Shown here piece after piece: positions 14,335-21,272 of a stretch of 33,309 nucleotides of DNA. The notes beneath the pieces were generated by a model, which searched no databases, had not been told where the DNA came from, and worked only from the letters and a program-made list of their open reading frames with translations. The stretch is taken from positions 1 through 33,309 of the forward strand of contig CANBDB010000002.1 of the NCBI GenBank assembly GCA_947367285.1, in the 5' to 3' direction. The stretch is from an uncultured Clostridia bacterium. Lineage in GTDB: Bacteria > Bacillota > Clostridia > Oscillospirales > CAG-272. Every line of letters begins with the position of its first letter. Position 1 is the first letter of the stretch. The position numbers were made by a program, and so were the translations under genes.

Positions 14335-14553
14335 ATGATTTTTATTCAGCAAGTGTACGAGGATGCAGACATTAAAAGTGAGTATGTCAGATGTCCTTCG
14401 TGCAAACGTGGTAGGCTCTGCGACAAGCCTAAAGGAGACATAGCAACGGTGATCGCTCTAAAGACCGATCATCAGGAAAAGACAGGCAGTAAGATTATAC
14501 TGAAATGTCCCAAGTGTTCTCAAAAGTTTCTCATTCACTTTTCAAAAGAGTGA
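14335..14553 (+). CDS. small zinc-ribbon protein
   Basis: The ATG at 14335 follows AAGGAAG at 8 bases, preferred over the GTG at 14326 that lies inside the binding site. The 72-residue protein has CPSC (Cys20, Cys23) and CPKC (Cys58, Cys61) with an extra Cys29, a zinc-ribbon layout. Between them lies IATVIALKTDHQEKTGSKIILK. Small proteins like this are frequent in clostridial integrative elements; the function is unknown. Its position after the second operator suggests control by the ImmR-like repressor. Confidence 0.75.
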   Translation: MIFIQQVYEDADIKSEYVRCPSCKRGRLCDKPKGDIATVIALKTDHQEKTGSKIILKCPKCSQKFLIHFSKE

Positions 14554-14702
14554 GCAAATAAAATTTAATAGCTATTGTTAACTATTAATACGTTTCGTAC
14601 ATAGCATTCCATCCGCCGGACACGCTGATCATAGATCAGTAAAGCAAGCCGGAAAAGAGCTTATATCCACCCGCAAGGGTGAGAATACTGACTATCGAGA
14701 TA
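14554..14702 (+). ncRNA. structured non-coding region before tandem terminators
   Basis: No ORF of note. A hairpin CTGATC/GATCAG (14625-14639) is nested between CCGG-containing segments at 14615-14619 and 14649-14652, and a smaller hairpin CACCCGCAAGGGTG lies at 14668-14681. It may be the 3' untranslated region of the gene at 14335 or a separate RNA starting from the AT-rich stretch about 14570-14600. No known RNA family was recognised. Confidence 0.35.
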
Positions 14703-14750
14703 GGGCATGACAAACAGCTTTTTAGGTTGTTTTTGTCATGCCCATTTTTT
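14703..14750 (+). terminator. terminator, first of a tandem pair
   Basis: A perfect 12-bp stem, GGGCATGACAAA (14703-14714) with TTTGTCATGCCC (14732-14743), is followed by ATTTTTTA. Confidence 0.92.
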
Positions 14751-14755
14751 ATTGC

Positions 14756-14789
14756 ATCCTTTCTGCCTAAAAAGCAGAAAGGATTTTTT
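14756..14789 (+). terminator. terminator, second of a tandem pair
   Basis: A perfect 11-bp stem, ATCCTTTCTGC (14756-14766) with GCAGAAAGGAT (14774-14784), is followed by five T. Two strong terminators within 90 bases indicate tight insulation of the sigma-like gene at 14889. Confidence 0.92.
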
Positions 14790-14827
14790 ATGTTTAGGAG
14801 TTGGCTTTGCTACATAGCTAAGTACCC

Positions 14828-14884
14828 GTGATCTCCGATTTTTGAACTCGAACCAATCAAATTCAAAAATCAAAAGGAGATCAC
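14828..14884 (+). promoter_or_regulatory. hairpin sequestering the ribosome-binding site of the sigma-like gene
   Basis: GTGATCTCC (14828-14836) pairs with GGAGATCAC (14876-14884), and ATTTTTGAA (14838-14846) with TTCAAAAAT (14862-14870): 18 bp in all with a small asymmetric bulge and a 15-base loop. GGAG, the ribosome-binding site of the ATG at 14889, is buried in the stem, so translation should be off unless the hairpin is opened. Confidence 0.75.
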
Positions 14885-14888
14885 AAGA

Positions 14889-15446
14889 ATGATTAAAGTA
14901 TTTTATATCGAAGATAACAACGGACAGTACGTTTCCGCAGATGGAAGCAAGAGATGGACACGCCTCACCGGACAGGCTCTGTATGACTTCTTACAGACCG
15001 AGAGAGGAAAGAAAACCTACTTCTTTGTCGATACCGATGACAACGGTGTTGCAATTGGTGTGGAGATCACGAACAAAGATCAGCAGGTCATGTTTGAAAC
15101 AGACAAGCGCCGTCGCCGCTATGTTTCGGAATCGCAAAAAGAATCGGGGTACATAACAGTATCCTTTGACTACTTCGAAACGGAAGATGGGACAAGCACC
15201 GGCGATGAAGTTATCCCTAATGATGATGACAGCATTGAAGAAGATGTACTTCGTCAGTTTGACCTTGAAACTCTCCGCAGAGCACTTGATACGCTCACGG
15301 AAGACGAGTATGCCCTGATCTGTGCATTGTTTTTGCAAGATGAACCGATGACGGAAAGCGAATATGCAGTCCGAAGAGGTACAACACAGCAAGCGATAAA
15401 TAAGCGCAAAAAAACGATTTTGAAAAAACTTAGAAATTATTTTTAA
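14889..15446 (+). CDS. sigma-70 region-4-like protein
   Basis: This 185-residue protein has an unusual N-terminal part (1-95, beginning MIKVFYIEDNNGQYVSADGSKRWTRLTGQALYDFL), an acidic linker (about 100-120), and a C-terminal region-4-like HTH (about 125-182: LETLRRALDTLTEDEYALICALFLQDEPMTESEYAVRRGTTQQAINKRKKTILKKL). It lacks sigma region 2, like the protein at 3488. It may act as a regulator of the element's own genes. Expression is probably limited by the hairpin over its ribosome-binding site. It is followed by 436 bases without a gene. Confidence 0.75.
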   Translation: MIKVFYIEDNNGQYVSADGSKRWTRLTGQALYDFLQTERGKKTYFFVDTDDNGVAIGVEITNKDQQVMFETDKRRRRYVSESQKESGYITVSFDYFETEDGTSTGDEVIPNDDDSIEEDVLRQFDLETLRRALDTLTEDEYALICALFLQDEPMTESEYAVRRGTTQQAINKRKKTILKKLRNYF

Positions 15447-15882
15447 TTTCTTGGTTGTTAAATCGAAAAAAATTGCCCAATAAAGGATGAGAGGACAAAA
15501 CAGCTCCTCTCGTGATCCTTGACAAAATTAAATATACCTGCAACAGATACATTGCCGTTATTGTCAGGTGATAGCGACAAGCGACATTCCCAAGGCACAG
15601 CTCCTTTTCGAAGGAGCTGTGCTCGTTGGGAAAATTTTCGGACGGCTTCCGAGAAGAGCGAAGACAAGTAACGGTTACAATGATACTTCCGTAGCGAAAG
15701 CGCGGCTTCCGGAGTACCCGGGGGTGGTGAGAGTCCAATGAGAAAGATCAGCCATCTTTCGTCTGTTGTCTGCCTATGCCGAGGGGTTAAGAACGAATAC
15801 GGCACATAATTAACGCAAAACGAATTTGGGATCGGTGCCAACACCGCCGATCCCTCTTACATAACACGAAGGAGGTATCGCC
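15447..15882 (+). ncRNA. long hairpin-rich non-coding region upstream of the MazF-type gene
   Basis: No protein gene is credible in these 436 bases. At least seven hairpins line up: 15483-15520 (13 bp with one bulge), 15561-15580, 15587-15632 (12 bp closed by TTCG, extended by TTCCCAA/TTGGGAA), 15685-15715, 15742-15760 (GAAAGAT/ATCTTTC), 15777-15804 (TGCCG/CGGCA), and 15828-15854 (GGGATCGGTG with CACCgCCGATCCC). CGGCTTCCG occurs twice (15643-15651, 15703-15711). This density argues for a folded RNA or a recombination/transfer site. No known family was recognised, and the strand is assumed from the neighbouring genes. Confidence 0.45.
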
Positions 15883-16224
15883 ATGATTAAACGAGGCGAC
15901 GTGTACTATGCAGACCTTGATCCTGTTATCGGTTCTGAACAAAAAGGACACAGGCCCATAATTGTGATTCAGAACGATATTGGTAATCTGTATAGCCCCA
16001 CGACCATTGCTGCTATGGTAACAAGCAGTCAGAAAAAGAAGCTACCTACCCACGTACATGTCAAAGACGAAAGCTCGGGCTTGTCCGAAGATTCCATCGT
16101 AATGCTCGAGCAGATCAGAACCATTGATAAGCAAAGGCTTTGTTCGATGATCGGACACGTGAGCGACAAAACAATGGCACTGATCGAGGACGCAGCCCTT
16201 TGTAGTCTCGGAATCGTAAGGTAA
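15883..16224 (+). CDS. MazF/PemK-family endoribonuclease toxin
   Basis: This 113-residue protein closely follows the MazF/EndoA pattern: MIKRGDVYYADLDPVIGSEQ, KGHRPIIVIQND (Arg24 of the active site), SPTTIAAMVT (catalytic Thr40 or Thr41), then PTHVHV and IVMLEQIRTIDKQRL. MazF enzymes cut single-stranded mRNA at short sites and arrest growth. GAAGGAGG precedes the ATG. Normally a MazE-type antitoxin gene lies just upstream; here the upstream 436 bases are non-coding and the next gene, 17 bases downstream, does not look like an antitoxin. The AbrB-type protein at 3295 shares the MazE fold class but is 12 kb away. Confidence 0.92.
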   Translation: MIKRGDVYYADLDPVIGSEQKGHRPIIVIQNDIGNLYSPTTIAAMVTSSQKKKLPTHVHVKDESSGLSEDSIVMLEQIRTIDKQRLCSMIGHVSDKTMALIEDAALCSLGIVR

Positions 16225-16241
16225 CCAGGGAGGATAACAAA

Positions 16242-16616
16242 ATGTACTATAAAAACAAGACGCATCAGAGAATCTTCGAAGAGCAGGTCAACGGCAATCC
16301 TTGTAAATGCCCCAATGAATACCTTGCAGTTCTTTATTTACTTACTGCCGACCGAGATCTGTGGAGGGCAGCCAAGTATGAGATCGAACGAAAAGTGATC
16401 GACTTTTCCAAGATCCGTCCAAAGGAATACACCACAAACAACTATACCGTGTTCATCGTTGCCAAGGATATCTACCACGGCGAGACGCACATTACACTCA
16501 AAGATATCTGTGATCGATATCTTGTACCCGACAAGCTGTTTGATCTGTTCCTAACAGCAATTCAAATCTGCAGGTTAGGTTACACCTATACCGGCATTGA
16601 AAAAGTGTTCAACTGA
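16242..16616 (+). CDS. hypothetical protein, possibly DUF6075-like
   Basis: This 124-residue soluble protein starts MYYKNKTHQRIFEEQV and has EYLAVLYLLTADRDLWRAAKYEI, a pattern I associate with small element-borne proteins of the DUF6075 type; the assignment is from memory and uncertain. It lies 17 bases after the MazF-type gene and 35 bases before the excisionase, in one transcription unit. It might modulate the toxin or the recombination module, but nothing in the sequence shows this. Confidence 0.65.
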   Translation: MYYKNKTHQRIFEEQVNGNPCKCPNEYLAVLYLLTADRDLWRAAKYEIERKVIDFSKIRPKEYTTNNYTVFIVAKDIYHGETHITLKDICDRYLVPDKLFDLFLTAIQICRLGYTYTGIEKVFN

Positions 16617-16651
16617 GTTGGACACATACATAGCGAAAAGGAGGAAATCGC

Positions 16652-16855
16652 ATGAATGAAACCGTATATAAAACTTTTGATGAACTTCCGATGTTCCTCA
16701 ATGTCGCAACCGTTGCCAAGCTCTTTGGAATCTCCCAGTCATCGGGATATGAGCTGATGCATGAGAAGGAATTTCCTTCAATTAAGATCGGCAGCAGAAT
16801 CCTCGTTCCGAGAGACAAGCTCAAGGAATGGGTGGAAAATAAGATGATGCAGTAA
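16652..16855 (+). CDS. excisionase-type helix-turn-helix protein
   Basis: This 67-residue MerR-like/excisionase HTH protein has MFLNVATVAKLFGISQSSGYELMHEKEFPSIKIGSRILVPRDKLKEWVENKM (about 14-65). This is the DNA-binding module used by recombination directionality factors to bend attachment-site DNA and favour excision. AAAGGAGG precedes the ATG. It sits 105 bases upstream of the first integrase, the usual Xis-Int order. Confidence 0.9.
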   Translation: MNETVYKTFDELPMFLNVATVAKLFGISQSSGYELMHEKEFPSIKIGSRILVPRDKLKEWVENKMMQ

Positions 16856-16960
16856 ACAAAGAAAGAGTCTAAAATGATAAAGTTTCTTGAACTGCCGATT
16901 CTGCCTGGACTTTGAGAAAGGTTAGTGATATTGTGTTGAACTAAAACAGGAGGTATCAAC

Positions 16961-18160
16961 ATGGGAAGCAAACGAGCGAACGGCGAAGGCACCGTTCGAA
17001 AAAGAAAGGACGGACGATGGGAAGGCTTCATCACCGTCGGACATAAAGAAAACGGAAAACCAATTTACAAATCTGTGTTTGCAAAGACTCAGAAAGAGTT
17101 GATGCCCAAGCTCAGAAAGCTCATTGAAGATTATAAAGGCGTCGAGCTTACGGAAGAAAGCTCCATGACGGTTCGTGAGTGGCTGGATAAGTGGCTGAAG
17201 GAATATGCAGAGCCAAAGCTAAGACCATCCACGCTGAAAAGCTATCGATACGAATGCGAAAAGATCTGCGAGTACATCGGCGATAAGCAAGTAAAGCTTC
17301 TTACAACCGCAGACTGTCAGCGAATGTATAACAAATTCAAGAAGTCCGGACGGACAAAAAATGTTGCAGAGCTTGGCCCCGAAATGTCAGACTCGACTGT
17401 TCGCAGACTTCATATGATGTTTCATGAAGCGATGGAAGCAGCACAAAGAAAGCGACTGATTGCAATTAACCCAACCGAAGGAACGGTAGTGCCTGGGTGC
17501 AATTATAAGGAAATGACTGTTCTCAATGAGGAACAGTTAGAAAAATATATGGATGCCATAACAAAGGATCCCGTATGGCACGACTTCTTCTATCTCGAAC
17601 TGACTACCGGTCTCAGACTCGGAGAAATCTGCGGTCTTCGTTGGGAGGACTTCGATGAAAAGAAAGGAACACTCAAGATACAACGCTCCTTGGGAAGAGT
17701 TGTCAAAGGAAAAGCACACCTCGGGGATCCTAAGACTGAAAAAGGCAAAAGAACGATACATCTGCCCGAAAGTACATACCAAGTGCTATTGGAGCGCAAA
17801 GGAAAGGTCAATAGCGACTGGGTATTTCCGAGTATTAAATACAACGGACAACCGACCGCACCGAGTGCAGCGTATCATCGGCACAAACAGATATTAACGG
17901 ATCTTGATTTGCCGTCGATACGCTTCCACGACCTGCGTCACACCTTCGCAACACACGCAATCAAAAGCGGTGTCGATGCAAAAACGCTGTCGGGTATTCT
18001 CGGTCACACGAACGCATCGTTCACACTCGACACCTACACCCACGTCACAAACGATATGCAATTCCGAGCCTCGGAGATCGTGGGTGACTTTATGGAAGAA
18101 ATACTCGGAAAGGATTTAATGCCGTGGCTGGAAGAAGAAAAAACGGAACCGGTACTATAA
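16961..18160 (+). CDS. tyrosine recombinase/integrase 1
   Basis: This 399-residue integrase of the Tn916/phage type has an N-terminal arm-binding domain (about 7-60, NGEGTVRKRKDGRWEGFITVG), a SAM-like core-binding domain (about 68-165) and a catalytic domain. Catalytic residues are visible: Arg219 (TTGLRLGEI), His323 and Arg326 (FHDLRH), His349 (LGHTN) and the nucleophile Tyr359 (LDTYTHV). AGGAGG precedes the ATG. It is complete. The second recombinase starts inside its last codons (37-base overlap). It probably inserts and excises the element at a tRNA gene such as the one at 22115. Confidence 0.95.
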   Translation: MGSKRANGEGTVRKRKDGRWEGFITVGHKENGKPIYKSVFAKTQKELMPKLRKLIEDYKGVELTEESSMTVREWLDKWLKEYAEPKLRPSTLKSYRYECEKICEYIGDKQVKLLTTADCQRMYNKFKKSGRTKNVAELGPEMSDSTVRRLHMMFHEAMEAAQRKRLIAINPTEGTVVPGCNYKEMTVLNEEQLEKYMDAITKDPVWHDFFYLELTTGLRLGEICGLRWEDFDEKKGTLKIQRSLGRVVKGKAHLGDPKTEKGKRTIHLPESTYQVLLERKGKVNSDWVFPSIKYNGQPTAPSAAYHRHKQILTDLDLPSIRFHDLRHTFATHAIKSGVDAKTLSGILGHTNASFTLDTYTHVTNDMQFRASEIVGDFMEEILGKDLMPWLEEEKTEPVL

Positions 18161-19593
18161 GGGAACGCAAAGACGGCCGATGGGAAGGCCGAATCATTAT
18201 CGGCTATGACGATAACGGAAAGGCAAAAACCAAGAGCGTCTTTGGAGCCACCAAAACAGAATGCGCAAAAAAGCTCAAGGAGCTTCAGGGAGAAACCTAT
18301 CACATAACAGGTAGGCTTCCTACTCAGGCAAAATCAAGCATGAGCTTCGGCGAATGGATGGATCTTTGGTACCGACATTATTGCAAGCAAACGATAAGAG
18401 AAACAACCCGTACAAGCTATGAGAACAGAATCTATCAGCATATCATTCCCGAAATCGGAAGCATCGCGTTAGACAAGCTGACTCAGAATGACCTGCAAGA
18501 CTTCTACACACGTCTGAAGGTCTCCGGTAGGCTTCAGTACGAGGATCAGCAAGGCAAAGGACTCTCCGACCGTATGGTGAGAGGATGCCATGCAAGCTGC
18601 CGTATGGCCCTTGAAAAGGCTGTGAAGGAAGGTCTCATTACTATGAACCCCGCAATCGGCTGCAAGCTTCCTCCGAAGAAGGCAAGAGAGATGCAGGTGC
18701 TCACTCACGATGAAATGCAAAGATTTCTGATACAAGCAAAGCACGACGGATACTACGAAATCTTTCTGCTCGACCTCTCGACAGGTCTTCGTCGCGGAGA
18801 GCTGATGGGACTGCAATGGAAAGACTTGAATATGACTACCGGCGAGCTACGCATCGAGCGTCAGGTAAGCAGAGTAAACGGTGAGCTGAAAACCTTTCCC
18901 CCGAAAACAAAATCCTCAATTCGGACGATCGTTCTGCCGCAATCTGTGCTGAAAATGCTGAAGGCATATCAGCCGAGCACCAACGGATCAAAATGGATTT
19001 TTCCATCGCCTGTGAAAACGGAAGACTCCCCAAGAGATCCTCATACGGTTTACAGCAAGATGCAGCTCGTACTGCAACGCGCGGAATGCAAACGTATTCG
19101 CTTCCATGATCTGCGACATACCTTCGCTACGATGGCACTTGAACACGGTATGGATGTAAAAACACTATCAGCGATGATCGGTCATGTCTCGTCCGCAACT
19201 ACGCTGGACATCTACAGTCATATCACCACGGAGATGGAGATAAATGCTGCTCAGAAGATCGATAAGGGCATCGGACGTGCAAACACCGCTGTAAAAGAGA
19301 GCGACGTTCCGAAGCCCGAAAAACGCGAGAGCACCAAGTTCAAGCCCAAAGGCCCCGTGTTCAAGCCTTACGAGGGCAAGATCCGTAAAAGCGGAACCGG
19401 AGGGATCTATCAGATTAATGATCATCTTTGGGAAGGTCGATTCACTCCGACCAATGCCCAGGGGAAGCGCGAAGCTCATAACGTGTACGCCAAAACAAGA
19501 GAAGAATGCGAACGGCTCCTCGATGAAATGATCGTGGAGGTTCGTCAGCAAATACAAGCAGAGAAAGAACAGATGAAAGGCATGAGCCTGTAA
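18124..19593 (+). CDS. tyrosine recombinase/integrase 2 with duplicated arm-binding domain
   Basis: The start is GTG at 18124, inside integrase 1, so translation is probably coupled. The 489-residue protein has an arm-binding domain (3-56), a core-binding domain (about 70-175) and a complete catalytic set: Arg223 (GLRRGEL), His328 and Arg331 (FHDLRH), His354 (GHVSS) and Tyr364 (LDIYSHI). It is about 90 residues longer than integrase 1. After a basic linker (390-418) the C-terminus repeats the arm-binding pattern: residues 421-475, SGTGGIYQINDHLWEGRF and YAKTREECERLLDEM, match residues 8-54, NGTGTIRERKDGRWEGRI and GATKTECAKKLKEL. It is likely a relative of integrase 1 with an extra DNA-binding domain. 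Confidence 0.95.
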   Translation: MAGRRKNGTGTIRERKDGRWEGRIIIGYDDNGKAKTKSVFGATKTECAKKLKELQGETYHITGRLPTQAKSSMSFGEWMDLWYRHYCKQTIRETTRTSYENRIYQHIIPEIGSIALDKLTQNDLQDFYTRLKVSGRLQYEDQQGKGLSDRMVRGCHASCRMALEKAVKEGLITMNPAIGCKLPPKKAREMQVLTHDEMQRFLIQAKHDGYYEIFLLDLSTGLRRGELMGLQWKDLNMTTGELRIERQVSRVNGELKTFPPKTKSSIRTIVLPQSVLKMLKAYQPSTNGSKWIFPSPVKTEDSPRDPHTVYSKMQLVLQRAECKRIRFHDLRHTFATMALEHGMDVKTLSAMIGHVSSATTLDIYSHITTEMEINAAQKIDKGIGRANTAVKESDVPKPEKRESTKFKPKGPVFKPYEGKIRKSGTGGIYQINDHLWEGRFTPTNAQGKREAHNVYAKTREECERLLDEMIVEVRQQIQAEKEQMKGMSL

Positions 19594-19601
19594 CAAAACT
19601 A

Positions 19602-19635
19602 CAGCGCCGAGACATTTGCTCTCGGCGCTGTTTTC
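19602..19635 (+). terminator. terminator of the integrase operon
   Basis: A perfect 10-bp stem, CAGCGCCGAG (19602-19611) with CTCGGCGCTG (19621-19630), is followed by TTTTC. Confidence 0.92.
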
Positions 19636-19648
19636 ACTTGGAGGAAAA

Positions 19649-19843
19649 ATGAAATACGATACAACAGGAATGGACGTGGCATACGTTCAAAGTTTATATC
19701 CAAACGAAAGCCCCGAAGTAATAATCAAAGCAATGCTCTTTGTAAGAGAGAATGGATATCCCAAAAAGATTGGAATCATTGCATGGTTTGATTTTATCCT
19801 ACATATCATAAGAGATATTGTACGTCTGCATGCAACAAAGTAA
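19649..19843 (+). CDS. small hypothetical protein, 64 residues
   Basis: The ATG at 19649 follows TTGGAGGA; a longer in-frame start at 19616 lies in the terminator. The peptide begins MKYDTTGMDVAYVQSLYPNE and has a hydrophobic C-terminal helix (IGIIAWFDFILHIIRDIV) that may be membrane-associated. The family was not recognised. It lies between two terminators and could be read only by read-through or its own weak promoter. Confidence 0.55.
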   Translation: MKYDTTGMDVAYVQSLYPNESPEVIIKAMLFVRENGYPKKIGIIAWFDFILHIIRDIVRLHATK

Positions 19844-19846
19844 GAG

Positions 19847-19880
19847 AACGCCGAAAGTGAGGAAAACCACTTTCGGCGTT
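19847..19880. terminator. bidirectional terminator between convergent genes
   Basis: A perfect 13-bp stem, AACGCCGAAAGTG (19847-19859) with CACTTTCGGCGTT (19868-19880). It separates the + strand integrase region from the minus-strand ECF pair. Confidence 0.85.
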
Positions 19881-19898
19881 TGTCATTTCTTATTTTGG

Positions 19899-21272
19899 TT
19901 ATCCATCTACCGCAGGTTCGTCAACGAGATCATCAGGAAGGGGTACAAGAAGTGCACCGATATGAACCGAAGTAACATCGGAGCGCATGGTCAACTCCTT
20001 AATTGCCTCCATATTGATGTTTTCTCTTTTAACGGACACGACCGTTCTTGTAGGATAGTTCCATTGATCGAAACTTGCATAGTGCATATCCTCAAGGTCT
20101 TCTTCCGTGAGGTGTACTTCGCTGTAAATGATGAACTGTAAAAGATCGTTGTTAGTAACAAGTACCTGGATTGCATCTGCGACATCAGCATCCGTATTAA
20201 TATTTCCGCTTACACCATCAAAGCGAATCTTATCGATTACGAAACCCGTAACAGAATCGTCAACAGTCGGAGTATTAGTGCTTGAAATGTCAAACGCAGA
20301 ACGCCTTGCAAGGCTCAACATATAATTCTCTTTATTGTTCACTTTCAAATTTGCAAGTTCATCTTTCTGTACGAACAAGAAGACGAGGTTGTTACGAACT
20401 TTTATACAAGCACCGGCACTTACAAAGATATCTTCTACTTCGTCAACATAACTCGCGTTATATGCCTTAATCAATTCATCTGTTTCCTTAGAAATTTCAG
20501 TAAAACGATTTTGGCAAACAGTATAGTCTTCATTCAATAGATCTGTTTGAACTTCTCCGTTGACAATATACTTTGCAATAAAATCCTCACCGTAAAACGC
20601 AACTCTTTCATCGTAAAGTGACTTTGCCCATTTCTCACCATCGGGAGTTCCTGTCGTATAAAGCAGCTCACCGTACTTCAGCCATTCGCCTTCTTTGTGG
20701 AAGTCAATTAGCTTGCCGGAAAGAAGATTCAATTCATCACGTTCTGCACGAAGCTTAGCAAGGGTTGTTCCTTTATATTCGAAGGAATCCAATTCGGTAG
20801 AATTGTTTTTCTTTACAACAATAGCAATAAAATCTGTCTTGTCAGCACGGTTCAAAACCTCGTACAGAGAGTAGTCCATCGACCAACCATTCCACGTGAC
20901 AAATGCATTGGCATCGTCCGGATCTTCATTGGACTGACCGTTAGCTGCCCATATTATTTTGTCAATATCGGTAGGAAGGATATTATCAACAATGGACGGT
21001 TCAACGTTGTTAAATAGCTTCATGATTGACGGAGCACCGAAGATGCCTCCAACGATCAAGAGAAGGCAAGCAGCTACCGCTACATAGGATTGCCAACGAA
21101 AAGCAATAGGCTTCTTTGTTTTTGCTTTGGTGATTCCTGTTTTGGCGTACACTTTGTTCTTGATAGAGGAAAGTGTATCAGCCGAAACATCAGACGCAGC
21201 GTTTTGACTCACGAGGTTTTCAAGCTCGTTTGCATTTGCTTCGTCGAAAATATTATTTAGTGTTTTTTTCAT
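19899..21272 (-). CDS. membrane-anchored putative anti-sigma factor (third pair)
   Basis: This 457-residue protein has a cytoplasmic head of about 60 residues ending in KAKTKKPIAFRW, one membrane helix (about 62-84, YVAVAACLLLIVGGIFGAPSIM) and a large exported domain with no family recognised. It overlaps the sigma gene upstream by 4 bases. The head and helix share the KTKKP and AACL/LIVG pattern with the proteins at 5592 and 10655, whereas the ectodomain is different (central ETDELIKAYNASYVDEVEDIFV, C-terminal RTVVSVKRENINMEAIKEL). Role inferred from position: retention of the sigma factor until an outside signal. Confidence 0.75.
   Translation of the reverse strand: MKKTLNNIFDEANANELENLVSQNAASDVSADTLSSIKNKVYAKTGITKAKTKKPIAFRWQSYVAVAACLLLIVGGIFGAPSIMKLFNNVEPSIVDNILPTDIDKIIWAANGQSNEDPDDANAFVTWNGWSMDYSLYEVLNRADKTDFIAIVVKKNNSTELDSFEYKGTTLAKLRAERDELNLLSGKLIDFHKEGEWLKYGELLYTTGTPDGEKWAKSLYDERVAFYGEDFIAKYIVNGEVQTDLLNEDYTVCQNRFTEISKETDELIKAYNASYVDEVEDIFVSAGACIKVRNNLVFLFVQKDELANLKVNNKENYMLSLARRSAFDISSTNTPTVDDSVTGFVIDKIRFDGVSGNINTDADVADAIQVLVTNNDLLQFIIYSEVHLTEEDLEDMHYASFDQWNYPTRTVVSVKRENINMEAIKELTMRSDVTSVHIGALLVPLPDDLVDEPAVDG

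Noticed and set aside
15734..15764. Resemblance to a hammerhead ribozyme core (CCAATGAG, then a stem, then CGTC)
   Set aside because: The invariant CUGA and GAAA of the hammerhead core are absent.
15430..15844. Two minus-strand ORFs of 102 and 128 residues opposite the hairpin-rich region
   Set aside because: They lack ribosome-binding sites, overlap each other, have low-quality composition and follow the symmetric hairpin sequence; the region reads better as non-coding.
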